NCBI RefSeq assembly: GCF_040219335.1 | Contig: NZ_JAVJSQ010000031.1 | Coordinates: 310,001-374,000, forward strand | Source: Gimesia sp. | Lineage (GTDB): Bacteria; Planctomycetota; Planctomycetia; Planctomycetales; Planctomycetaceae | DNA length: 64,000 nt | Direction: 5' to 3' | Part shown: piece after piece, positions 47,124 to 55,382 of the stretch | Layout of the letters: the number at the start of each line of letters is the position of its first letter | Position numbering within the stretch: position 1 is the stretch's first letter | Position numbers and translations under genes: made by a program | The notes under the pieces: model-generated | The model's database searches: none | What the model was told of the DNA's origin: nothing | The model's input: the letters and a program-made list of their open reading frames with translations, nothing else

Positions 47124-47139
47124 CTTTCTTTCTCCCATA

Positions 47140-47193
47140 CCTAGGATGACTACATATCCAATATATAGCCGCTCTAGGTATATACTGTCAAGC
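47140..47193 (-). promoter_or_regulatory. padR operon promoter with likely PadR operator
   Basis: On the minus strand TTGACA (47188-47193) is followed after 18 bases by TATATA (47164-47169), a near-consensus sigma-70 promoter. An inverted pair TACCTAG (47176-47182 on this strand) and CTAGGTA (47140-47146) brackets the -10: one half in the spacer, the other downstream at the start region. This is the position expected for repression by a dimeric regulator. The spacing between halves is large (29 bases), so each half may belong to a separate site. Confidence 0.7.
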
Positions 47194-47222
47194 AGTTTTT
47201 TTTAAAAGAAATCACGAGGGGG

Positions 47223-47272
47223 TGAGCCCGAATGCAATTCTGGCCGAGCGCAGCGCGCAGGAGGTCCCAGCT
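47223..47272. repeat. REP-like palindrome, copy 5
   Basis: TGAGCCCGAATGCAATTCTGG, CCGAGCGCAGCGCGCAGG, then AGGTCCCAGCTAAC. The GAGGTC(G/C)CAGCT tail is shared with copy 4. It lies between the padR operon promoter and the M20 peptidase gene stop. Confidence 0.85.
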
Positions 47273-47433
47273 AACGGGATCAATTCACAACAGAGAACCC
47301 CATTCGTTCGCACAAGTGGGCTTGAGGCACACGCACACTCCTCATCGTCTGCACCGCGACCACCTGTTGCCTGCGGCAATACCGGATTACATCCGGTACC
47401 ACCCATTAACCCATCCGCACACGAACCTGTCGC

Positions 47434-47460
47434 TTTTCGTGTCTTTCGTGGTTTTCGTGG
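47434..47460. repeat. Three tandem 9-base TTTCGTGG-type repeats
   Basis: TTTTCGTGT, CTTTCGTGG and TTTTCGTGG follow one another without gaps in an intergenic region. No coding frame explains them. Confidence 0.6.
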
Positions 47461-47481
47461 TAGCAAAAACACGGGTGCCAG

Positions 47482-47500
47482 CTGTCGGCTTGCCCGACAG
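47482..47500. repeat. GC-rich hairpin next to the 9-base repeats
   Basis: CTGTCGG-CTTG-CCCGACAG forms a tight hairpin without a T-run. It lies 31 bases upstream of the M20 peptidase stop codon, so it is an odd place for a rightward signal. It could be a second REP-like family or part of the end of that transcript. Confidence 0.5.
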
Positions 47501-47530
47501 TGCGTGAGTGATGTGCGTCAGAATTCAGAT

Positions 47531-48715
47531 TTAAACAGCCCGTCCCGCGTTCGCGCAGAACTGGTAATATACCTCTTCCGATTTCACGAGCTGATCGATT
47601 TCGACCCACTCATCCACCGTGTGGGCCTGGGCGATAGAACCGGGGCCAAAGACCATTGAAGGCACGCCACTCTGATTCACACGGGCTGCGTGCGTACCGT
47701 AGGGGACACCCACTTTTTTGTGACCGGGCTCCATCGTGTCGATCACCTTCAGCAGTCGATCGCTCCATGCACCATTATTGTGATCGGAGAGAGAAACGCC
47801 GGTAATCCACGGCGGCAGCATCTCGAATTCAAAAGGCAGCTGCTCTTTGAGATAGTCTTCCACCTGGTTCATCACATCGATGCCGTCTTCGCCAGGAATG
47901 ACGCGGCGGTCGATTTCAATCGTGCACCAGTCCGGCACAATGTTGACGCTGTCGCCCCCTTCGATCACGCCGACACTCAAGGTCGGCGGACCGCACAACG
48001 GATGTGCTTCCCTTTTCGTCAGCTCATCCGCGTAGACCTGCAGCGCCTTGATCACATCCGCCATCCGGTAGATGGCATTTACGCCATCATTGGGTTGTGA
48101 ACTGTGACAGGCCTTCCCGGTCGTCTTGATTTTCCAGCGGGTCGCGCCACGATGGGCCACGACGATATCCAGCATCGTCGGTTCGGCCACGAGTCCCAGA
48201 TCGGGAGGCGCGGTCAGAATCTGGCTCAGCCCACTCGGGTTTTCCCAGAGCTGGACCAGGTGGTTGATGCCCTGCACGGTTGCTTCTTCATCGCAGGTAC
48301 AGGAGAGAATCACATTCGCCGCCTCGGGAGGATTGTCCTTCACCAGTCGCGTGAAGGCCATCAGCATCGCCGCCATGCTGCCTTTGACATCGCACGCACC
48401 GCGACCATAAATCCGGCCGTCTTTCTCGGTCCCTTCAAAGGGGGGCACGATCATCCCTTCCGCGGGAACCGTATCCTGGTGCACGTCCATCAGAATCGTG
48501 GGCACACCCTCTTTAACCGGCGTGCGGGCGATCACATTATTCCGCCCGGGAACCACTTCGATTGATTCATATTCGACTCCCAGTTCTTCGAAATAGTCAC
48601 ACAGAAACTGGGTCAGTCTGCCTTCAAAATAGATATCACCGGAAACAGCGCGGCCCATGGGATTCACGCTGGGAATGGCAATCAGTTGTTTTAACAGCTG
48701 GACGACATCCATCAA
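47531..48715 (-). CDS. M20-family metallopeptidase/deacylase (ArgE/DapE type)
   Basis: This 394-residue cytoplasmic zinc enzyme belongs to the ArgE/DapE/CPG2 group. Metal and catalytic blocks are present: MDVHQDTVPAEGM (about residues 80-92, His and Asp), GRGACDVKGSMAAMLMAFT (bridging Asp), SCTCDEEATVQGINH (Glu-Glu), AHRGATRWKIKTTGKACHSSQP at the dimerisation domain and a C-terminal VFGPGSIAQAHTVDEWV (His). Acetylornithine deacetylase and succinyl-diaminopimelate desuccinylase are both possible, and sequence alone does not separate them. No arginine or lysine genes are adjacent. Confidence 0.9.
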   Translation of the reverse strand: MMDVVQLLKQLIAIPSVNPMGRAVSGDIYFEGRLTQFLCDYFEELGVEYESIEVVPGRNNVIARTPVKEGVPTILMDVHQDTVPAEGMIVPPFEGTEKDGRIYGRGACDVKGSMAAMLMAFTRLVKDNPPEAANVILSCTCDEEATVQGINHLVQLWENPSGLSQILTAPPDLGLVAEPTMLDIVVAHRGATRWKIKTTGKACHSSQPNDGVNAIYRMADVIKALQVYADELTKREAHPLCGPPTLSVGVIEGGDSVNIVPDWCTIEIDRRVIPGEDGIDVMNQVEDYLKEQLPFEFEMLPPWITGVSLSDHNNGAWSDRLLKVIDTMEPGHKKVGVPYGTHAARVNQSGVPSMVFGPGSIAQAHTVDEWVEIDQLVKSEEVYYQFCANAGRAV

Positions 48716-48928
48716 AAAATAACCTTTTCTCGAGCCCGCTTTTGAATACTCTCGCGCTGAATTTTTTGTAGTTTTCCACAGCCAGTGTCCCTCAACTGCA
48801 GCCCGATTTCTACTGATAACGCATTCAGTTTCTTAAGTTGGTTGAATTTTACAGCCCGGACCGACTCTAATATCAGTAGACCGCGTTTTACCCAAATCAC
48901 GCTGACCACAAACTCCAAGGAGCCTTAC

Positions 48929-49858
48929 ATGAGAAACATACTGAACTGGTCCGCCGCTCTCCTCGCGTTGATCATCACCGCAGCCCCCCTGCAGGCGGAT
49001 CCGATCCCCGGCGTCGGTCCGGTAAGCGACCCCGTCAAAGTCTTTTCTGATTTCAAATTCACCGAAGGTCCCGCCTTCGACCTTAAAGGCAACCTCTACT
49101 TCACCGATATCCCCGCCAACCGGATCTACAAAGTCGATACCGATGGCAAACTCAGTGTCTTTCTGGAACCTTCCAATCACTGCAACGGCCTGATGCTCGA
49201 TGGCTCCGGCAAACTGCTGGCCTGCGAAATGGATGGCCGCCTGGTCAGCATCAATCTGAAAAACAGGAAAGTGACGCCGCTGGTCTCTGAATACGAAGGC
49301 AAACGCTTCAACGCACCGAATGATGTCGTGGTAGACAGTACAGGTGGTATCTATTTCACCGACCCGCATTTCCGCGCTCCCGAACCCCTGCCGCAGGGAA
49401 CCGTCGCCGTTTACTATCGCTCCGCAGACGGCAAGGTGAGCCGGATCATCGACGATATCAAAGCCCCCAACGGCGTGATTCTCTCTCCGGATGAAAAAAC
49501 ATTGTACATCATCCCCAGTATGCAAAAGGAGATGATGGCGTATTCCGTAACCGCTCCCGGTAAAATTGGCAAAGGCCGCGTATTCTGCACGCTGAAGCAG
49601 GCTGAAGGCTACAAAGAACCGGGCAGTGGAGGTGATGGCCTGACCATCGATACCAACGGGAATCTGTATATCACAACCGGTCTGGGGCTGCAGGTCTTCT
49701 CGCCGGAAGGCAAACTGCTGGGCATCATCGATGTCCCGGAAAAGCCGGCCAACGTCACTTTCGGCGGCAAAGACAACTCAAGCCTGTTCATTACCGCACG
49801 CACTTCGCTGTACCGGGTCGATACACAGGCCCAAGGGCACCGGTTCCCGGGAAAATAA
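48929..49858 (+). CDS. Exported SMP-30/gluconolactonase-like propeller protein
   Basis: This 309-residue protein has a signal peptide (MRNILNWSAALLALIITAAPLQA). AAGGAG upstream of the ATG at 48929 sets the start; the longer frame from 48785 is rejected. The SMP-30 six-bladed propeller blocks are FTEGPAFDLKGNLYFTDIPANRIYKV (metal-ligand Glu), CNGLMLDGSGKLLACEM, APNDVVVDSTGGIYFTDPHF (Asn ligand) and APNGVILSPDEKTLYI (Asn, Asp ligands). The fold includes gluconolactonases acting on sugar lactones; the secreted location suggests a periplasmic sugar pathway. It ends in a strong terminator. Confidence 0.93.
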   Translation: MRNILNWSAALLALIITAAPLQADPIPGVGPVSDPVKVFSDFKFTEGPAFDLKGNLYFTDIPANRIYKVDTDGKLSVFLEPSNHCNGLMLDGSGKLLACEMDGRLVSINLKNRKVTPLVSEYEGKRFNAPNDVVVDSTGGIYFTDPHFRAPEPLPQGTVAVYYRSADGKVSRIIDDIKAPNGVILSPDEKTLYIIPSMQKEMMAYSVTAPGKIGKGRVFCTLKQAEGYKEPGSGGDGLTIDTNGNLYITTGLGLQVFSPEGKLLGIIDVPEKPANVTFGGKDNSSLFITARTSLYRVDTQAQGHRFPGK

Positions 49859-49931
49859 TTCTCAGGCCGATCTGACAACTGATACGCATTGTCGCACCTG
49901 TTTCGATAATGCCTGAACTGGAATAATCCGC

Positions 49932-49975
49932 ACGCTGGTCTGGCTGAAACGCCGATAAAAAGACCAGCGTTTTTT
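49932..49975 (+). terminator. Rho-independent terminator after the SMP-30 gene
   Basis: The stem ACGCTGGTCT / AGACCAGCGT with a 19-base loop is followed by TTTTT, 73 bases after the SMP-30 stop codon. Confidence 0.85.
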
Positions 49976-50186
49976 CATGTCATGTGAGCCGCATGCAACT
50001 TTTAACCGTTGACCCACCTGAACCCAAATAATTTTTCCCGATTATCATCTTCCCGGCGTGCGGGAATTGTGCTGGCTTTCTCAACAAGTCATAATCAAAA
50101 TTGCTGCTCAAAAATGACCAGATTAACGGAATTTGCTCTGAAAAATACAATTTTCCCCTCATGACTCGGTTGGAGATTAGTGTCCG

Positions 50187-51380
50187 ATGTCTGTTGAAAT
50201 TAAGGTCCCCTCAGTCGGGGAATCCATCACCGAAGTCCAGATTGGTGCCTGGCACGCGGAACAAGGCAAATGGGTCGCTCAAGACAGTGAAATCGTTGAG
50301 CTCGAAACCGACAAAGCCACCTTCGATGTGCCGGCCCCCCTTGATGGGATCATCGTCGAAATCCTGAAGAAAACCGGCGAAATGGCTTCCGTAGGCGAAG
50401 TTATCGGCTACCTCGAAGAAGCCGAACGCCCTGCAGACCAGGCCGCTCCTGCTCCCGAAAAGAGCCCCGAGAAAGCAGCCGCTGCTCCCGCCCCCAAAGC
50501 GGAAGCCCCTGCACACGCCGGCGGCGGTTCGGATGATCGGGTCATGCCGGCAGCCGCCCGCGTCATGGCAGAAAAGGGACTCTCCCCGGCTGACGTCACC
50601 GGCACCGGACCCGGTGGCCGGATTCTGAAAGAAGATGTCCTCGCTCACCAGGGTGGTGCTGCCTCCGGCAACGGTGCCTTCCGCGAAGAAGAAATCGTCC
50701 CCATGAGCCCCATCCGCAAGAAGATCGCGGAGCGGCTCGTCGAAGCCCAGACCAACGCAGCCCTGCTGACGACCTTCAACGAAGTCGACATGTCTTCCGT
50801 CATGGAACTGCGGTCACAATACAAAGACCTGTTCCTCAAGAAATACGACGTGAAGCTCGGCTTCATGTCCTTCTTCGTCAAAGCAGTCGTCGACGGCCTG
50901 AGCCAGTTCCCGCAGATCAACGCTGAGATCCGCGGTACCGACCTGGTCTTCCGCAACTACTACGACATCGGGATTGCTGTCGGCGGTGGAAAAGGTCTGG
51001 TCGTTCCCGTCATGCGGAACGCAGAACGTCTCAGCTTCGCTGAAATCGAACTCAAGATCAACGACTTCGGCCAGCGGGCCCGGGCCAACAAGATCAGCCT
51101 GGAAGAACTGCAGGGCGGTACCTTCACCATCACCAACGGTGGTGTCTATGGTTCGCTGCTCTCCACACCGATCGTCAATCCGCCGCAGAGCGGCGTGCTC
51201 GGCATGCACGGCATTCAGGAACGGCCCATCGCCGTGAATGGTCAGGTTGTGATTCGGCCCATGATGTACATCGCGCTCACCTACGATCATCGTGTCGTCG
51301 ACGGCCGGGAAGCAGTTGTCTTCCTCAAACGGGTCAAAGAAGCACTCGAAGAACCCGCTCGCATGCTGATGGAAGTCTGA
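50187..51380 (+). CDS. sucB: Dihydrolipoyllysine succinyltransferase, E2 of 2-oxoglutarate dehydrogenase
   Basis: This 397-residue E2 has a lipoyl domain ([17 protein letters not shown], with [20 protein letters not shown] around the lipoylated Lys at about 43), an Ala/Pro linker, an E3-binding peripheral domain ([33 protein letters not shown]) and the acyltransferase core ([38 protein letters not shown] and the catalytic [14 protein letters not shown]). The VGESI motif and size favour the 2-oxoglutarate type over the pyruvate type. It lies 59 bases before lpdA in the same direction. No E1 gene (sucA) is in the window. Confidence 0.92.
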   Translation: MSVEIKVPSVGESITEVQIGAWHAEQGKWVAQDSEIVELETDKATFDVPAPLDGIIVEILKKTGEMASVGEVIGYLEEAERPADQAAPAPEKSPEKAAAAPAPKAEAPAHAGGGSDDRVMPAAARVMAEKGLSPADVTGTGPGGRILKEDVLAHQGGAASGNGAFREEEIVPMSPIRKKIAERLVEAQTNAALLTTFNEVDMSSVMELRSQYKDLFLKKYDVKLGFMSFFVKAVVDGLSQFPQINAEIRGTDLVFRNYYDIGIAVGGGKGLVVPVMRNAERLSFAEIELKINDFGQRARANKISLEELQGGTFTITNGGVYGSLLSTPIVNPPQSGVLGMHGIQERPIAVNGQVVIRPMMYIALTYDHRVVDGREAVVFLKRVKEALEEPARMLMEV

Positions 51381-51439
51381 TAACAGTCAAAACGCGCATC
51401 TAAGAGGTTTGGAAAGGTTTCCTGTCGCTGCAGGAAAAA

Positions 51440-52828
51440 GTGAAAATGAACCACGATCTGGTTATTATCGGTGCTGGTCCCGGAGGATACATCGCAGCCA
51501 TCCGTGCTGCACAACTCGGTCTCAACGTCGCCTGTATCGAAAAAGAACGTATGCTGGGCGGCACCTGTCTGCGGGTGGGCTGTATCCCCAGTAAAGCCCT
51601 GCTGGAATCCAGCGAGCTTTATCGCGAAGCCGAACACACCTTCAAAGATCGCGGTATCAACGTCGGCGACCTGCAGCTCGACCTGGAAAAGATGCTCAGC
51701 CAGAAAGATCGCACCGTCAAAACCATGGGCGGTGGTATCGACTCGCTGTTCAAAAAGAACAAAATCACCCGCTACAGCGGTCACGCTACCATCACGGCAC
51801 CGGGGAAAGTAGTCGTCGATGACGGCAATGAACAGACCGAACTCGACGCCAAAAACATTCTGATCGCCACCGGCAGCGAACCTTCCACTCTGCCCGGCAT
51901 CGAACTCGATGGCGACAAAGTCGGCACCAGCACCGAAGCCCTCGCTTACGATGAGGTCCCCAAACACCTGGTGGTAATCGGCGGTGGTGTGATTGGTCTC
52001 GAACTGGGCGCTGTCTGGAACCGCCTGGGTGCCAAGGTCACCGTACTGGAATACCTTGACCGGATTCTCCCCACGACCGACACCGAGATCGCTAAAGAAG
52101 CACAGAAGATCTTCGAAAAACAGGGACTCGAATTCCAGCTGGGTTGCCGCGTAACCGGCGTCAAAGTCAACAAGAAAACCTGCGACGTGGAAATCGCTGA
52201 CAGCAAGTCAATCCGCTGTGATCGCGTACTAGTCGCCGTCGGCAGACGTCCCAACACCGAAAACCTGGGACTCGAAAACGTCGGTATCGAAGTCGATCAA
52301 CGAGGATTCATTCCCGTAAACGCTCACTTCGAGACTTCTGCCAAAGGCGTTTACGCCATCGGCGATGTTATCGGCGGTGCCATGCTGGCTCACAAAGCGG
52401 AAGACGAAGGGGTTGCCTTCGCCGAGTACCTCGTCACCGGTTATGGACACATCAACTACGACACCATCCCGAGTGTCGCTTACACCAACCCGGAAATCGC
52501 TGCCGTCGGTAAGACCGAAGAACAGCTCAAAGAAGCCGGGATCGAGTATCGCAAGGGTTCCTTCCCCTTCCTGGCCAACGGCCGGGCCCGCGCGATGGGA
52601 CAGACAGAAGGACGCGTCAAAATGCTGGCTGATGCCCAGACCGACCGCGTCCTGGGCGTGCACATCCTGGGACCGCGTGCCGGGGATCTGATCGCCGAGT
52701 GTGCCGTCGCCATGGAATTTGGTGCCAGCAGCGAAGACATCGCCCGTTGCTGCCATGCCCATCCGACCCTGGCAGAAGCCATCAAGGAAGCAGCACTGGC
52801 CGTCGATAAACGTACCCTCAACTTCTGA
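51440..52828 (+). CDS. lpdA: Dihydrolipoyl dehydrogenase (E3)
   Basis: This 462-residue flavoprotein reoxidises the lipoyl group of 2-oxoacid dehydrogenases with NAD. FAD motif DLVIIGAGPGGYIAAIRAAQ near the start, redox-active GGTCLRVGCIPSKALL (Cys pair at about 43 and 48), the NAD-binding VVIGGGVIGLELGAVWNRLG, YAIGDVIGGAMLAHKAEDEGV and the C-terminal catalytic His in CCHAHPTLAEAIKEAAL are all intact. It lies downstream of sucB. A lipoate ligase gene begins one base after its stop, an operon of E2, E3 and lipoylation. Confidence 0.96.
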   Translation: MKMNHDLVIIGAGPGGYIAAIRAAQLGLNVACIEKERMLGGTCLRVGCIPSKALLESSELYREAEHTFKDRGINVGDLQLDLEKMLSQKDRTVKTMGGGIDSLFKKNKITRYSGHATITAPGKVVVDDGNEQTELDAKNILIATGSEPSTLPGIELDGDKVGTSTEALAYDEVPKHLVVIGGGVIGLELGAVWNRLGAKVTVLEYLDRILPTTDTEIAKEAQKIFEKQGLEFQLGCRVTGVKVNKKTCDVEIADSKSIRCDRVLVAVGRRPNTENLGLENVGIEVDQRGFIPVNAHFETSAKGVYAIGDVIGGAMLAHKAEDEGVAFAEYLVTGYGHINYDTIPSVAYTNPEIAAVGKTEEQLKEAGIEYRKGSFPFLANGRARAMGQTEGRVKMLADAQTDRVLGVHILGPRAGDLIAECAVAMEFGASSEDIARCCHAHPTLAEAIKEAALAVDKRTLNF

Positions 52829-52829
52829 A

Positions 52830-53567
52830 ATGCAACCGCAGGCCTGTCAGCTTTCAGAAACCGTTTTCCCCACGCCGGAAGAAAATCTGGCGCTGGAGGA
52901 AAGCCTGCTCTACCAGATCAACGAACAGGATTCAGCCGGCTGCCTGAGGCTCTGGGAAGTCGACCAGTACACGGTCATCATGGGCAGCTCGAATCAGACG
53001 TCCTGTAACGTGGATCTGGAAGCGTGCCGACGGGATCAGATTCCGGTCCTCCGTCGTTGTACCGGCGGGGGAACAGTGCTGCTCGGCCCCGGTTGTTTCA
53101 TCTTCTCCCTGTTCCTGCGGATCTCCCCGGATCAGCATCTGGCAGGCATCGAAGCCACCACTCGTGACATCCTGGACCGTATCCGCGATACCTTCAACAC
53201 GCGTTTCCCGAAACATTACATCGATCTGCAGGGAATCAGCGACTTGACGATTGAGGGCCACAAATTCTCAGGCAATTCCCAAAGATGGCTGACGCGCACC
53301 CTGCTGCATCACGGCACGATTCTCTATGACTTCGATCTCGACCTGATTCCCCGCTACCTGACGAGCCCGGAGCGGGAACCCGAATACCGATCGCAGCGCA
53401 GCCACCTCGAGTTCGTCACTAACTACCCGGCGACAGCCGCCGAACTCAGGCAGGCATTGATCGACACCTGGCAGGCAGACCAGGGAGAACCCGCGCTGCC
53501 TGTCGAGTGCGTCCAGCAGCTGGTCTCGGAAAAATACGCGACGGAGAAATGGAATCTCCGCCGCTGA
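52830..53567 (+). CDS. Lipoate-protein ligase A/octanoyltransferase family protein
   Basis: This 245-residue protein belongs to the biotin/lipoate A/B ligase fold. ENLALEESLLYQIN (residues 14-27), the substrate-loop LRRCTGGGTVLLGPGCFIFSLF (R-R-x-x-G-G-G) and the catalytic-Lys motif GHKFSGNSQRW are present, and LLHHGTILYDFDLDLI follows. The start is the ATG at 52830 (MQPQACQLSETVF), one base after the lpdA stop; the longer frame from 52701 lies inside lpdA. It probably attaches lipoate or octanoate to the E2 encoded two genes upstream. It lacks the C-terminal domain of E. coli LplA, so ligase versus octanoyltransferase is unresolved. Confidence 0.88.
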   Translation: MQPQACQLSETVFPTPEENLALEESLLYQINEQDSAGCLRLWEVDQYTVIMGSSNQTSCNVDLEACRRDQIPVLRRCTGGGTVLLGPGCFIFSLFLRISPDQHLAGIEATTRDILDRIRDTFNTRFPKHYIDLQGISDLTIEGHKFSGNSQRWLTRTLLHHGTILYDFDLDLIPRYLTSPEREPEYRSQRSHLEFVTNYPATAAELRQALIDTWQADQGEPALPVECVQQLVSEKYATEKWNLRR

Positions 53568-53579
53568 GTTCATATTCCG

Positions 53580-55034
53580 TTAAGTCAGAGCGCCCTGCAT
53601 GGGCTGTTCGCTGTCTTCCGGGTTTGGCTCTGCAAAATGATCTTCGATCACCCGCATCTCTTTCCAGCGTCCCGCCTGGAACCGAATCAGGTAACCGATT
53701 CCCATGATCGAGATATAGGAAGTACAGGCTACCCAGCTGCCAAACAGCTTTTCGTCGGCGTCCGCATACATCCAGATCAGGAACGTGGGAATTACCATCA
53801 CCGCCCAGCCGGTCAACAGCGAGAAAAACATACAGAAACGCGTATCGCCGGCACCACGGATGGCCGATCCAAAGACGACCACCAGGGCATCGAAGAACGA
53901 AAACAGAGCCGCAAAACGCAGTAAAATCACCGCAGCCTGTTTGACCTTTAGAAAGTCTTCCGTGATGACATCCGGCTCATAGGGACGCAGTAACAGATCA
54001 GGAAAGCCGATGTAAATCACCGCAAACAGCAGCATATAAGCCGCTGAGGCCGCAAACGCTTTCCAGGTGGTTCTGACTGCCAGTTGCGGACGTCCTTCAC
54101 CAATCCGCTTGCCCACCAGGGTCATCACCGCGGTCCCGACCCCCATCATGGGGACGAAGGCCAGCGAGTTCAGGTTAAAGGCAATCGTGGTCGCTGCCAG
54201 CTCAATTTTCCCAATCCGCCCCACCAGTACGATGAACAGCGTGAAGCCGATGATGTCAATGAAATACAGCAAACCGTTGGGAAACCCATAACGGATCAGA
54301 CGCACAAACAGTTCCCGATTGAACCGCCAGTGATTGAACAGACCATATCGACGGGCCTCATGCCTGGCCAGAATGATAAACAGATACAGCATCAGTGTCA
54401 CCACATTCGCAGCCACCGTCGCAATCGCCGCACCGCGGATTCCCAGTGCCGGTATCGGACCGACTCCGAAAATCAGCCAGTAATCCAGCAGCATATTCAC
54501 GAGCACGCTCACCAGGTTGACCCACATCACCACCATGGTCTGACTGCGCCCCGTGTAGAAACAGGAGAGCACCGTCGACAACAGCGCGGGCCCCGACCCC
54601 AGACACAGAATCGAAAAGTACTCTGCTTCCAGCGCCTGAACTTCGGGCGTATGGCCGATCCAGTGAAAGAAGGTTCCCGCGAAAGGGACGCCTAACAGCA
54701 GCAGACCGCCCCAGATCAGCGCCAGGTAAACTCCCTGCCAGACCGATTCGGAAACCCGCTGCCTCTGATTCGCTCCCTCGTACTGTGCCACGAATGTATT
54801 CACATACATGGCTTTGCCCATCGCGATCGACATGATCGTCCATTGGATCATGCCCGCAGGCAACGCCGCCGCTACCGCATCCGTCGACCACCAGGTCAGA
54901 AAGATCCGGTCCACCACATGCATGATCGACAGTGACCCGCAGCTCAGCACCAGGGGCACTGCCACATTGGTCAGTTCGCGCAGGCTCCCCGGCGTCACAG
55001 TGGAGGTGTGCTGGTTGAGGGAAGAATCTTCCAT
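53580..55034 (-). CDS. MATE-family efflux transporter
   Basis: This 484-residue inner-membrane antiporter has about twelve hydrophobic helices in two pseudo-repeats. LRELTNVAVPLVLSCGSLSIMHVVDRIFL at the start, YVNTFVAQYEGANQRQRV, YFSILCLGSGPALLSTVLSCFYTGRSQTMVVMWV, FGVGPIPALGIRGAAIATVAANV and FVPMMGVGTAVMTLVGKRIGEGRPQ follow the MatE pattern. The ATG at 55034 (MEDSSLNQHTS) is preferred; an upstream GTG at 55052 adds 6 residues. The substrate is unknown. It converges on the lipoate ligase gene, the stops lying 12 bases apart. Confidence 0.92.
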   Translation of the reverse strand: MEDSSLNQHTSTVTPGSLRELTNVAVPLVLSCGSLSIMHVVDRIFLTWWSTDAVAAALPAGMIQWTIMSIAMGKAMYVNTFVAQYEGANQRQRVSESVWQGVYLALIWGGLLLLGVPFAGTFFHWIGHTPEVQALEAEYFSILCLGSGPALLSTVLSCFYTGRSQTMVVMWVNLVSVLVNMLLDYWLIFGVGPIPALGIRGAAIATVAANVVTLMLYLFIILARHEARRYGLFNHWRFNRELFVRLIRYGFPNGLLYFIDIIGFTLFIVLVGRIGKIELAATTIAFNLNSLAFVPMMGVGTAVMTLVGKRIGEGRPQLAVRTTWKAFAASAAYMLLFAVIYIGFPDLLLRPYEPDVITEDFLKVKQAAVILLRFAALFSFFDALVVVFGSAIRGAGDTRFCMFFSLLTGWAVMVIPTFLIWMYADADEKLFGSWVACTSYISIMGIGYLIRFQAGRWKEMRVIEDHFAEPNPEDSEQPMQGALT

Positions 55035-55382
55035 CGGGAACAATCCGATCACGATAAAGAGAGCGCTGACTTACAATCGAGAGGATTGTAGTGAAGAGAA
55101 ACAGAATCGGCGAAGCCGGTCCATCAGCATATCACAATTTTCATAAACTGACCTCTCCACGACACGCTCGTTGCAGCAGAAGTTCGCAATTCAAAGGAAA
55201 CACAGCGTCGCCTCCCTGGAAAAACCAGGCCGATTATGTGTTCATTTTCGCAGCATTTCCAATTTCATCTGGACCTGATTGGCGATTCCTAGTTTAATTC
55301 GCGATCTATACGGGCCAGTTCCGGATTTCAGCCGAGTGATTTATATCATTTCGACAGTCACCACCGAGCATAACCCATAGAT
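55035..55382. other. Intergenic region between divergent transporters
   Basis: About 350 bases separate the MATE gene (leftward) from the ABC exporter (rightward). No clear promoter, repeat or hairpin was found. A short rightward frame (55091-55297) has no recognisable feature. Confidence 0.4.
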
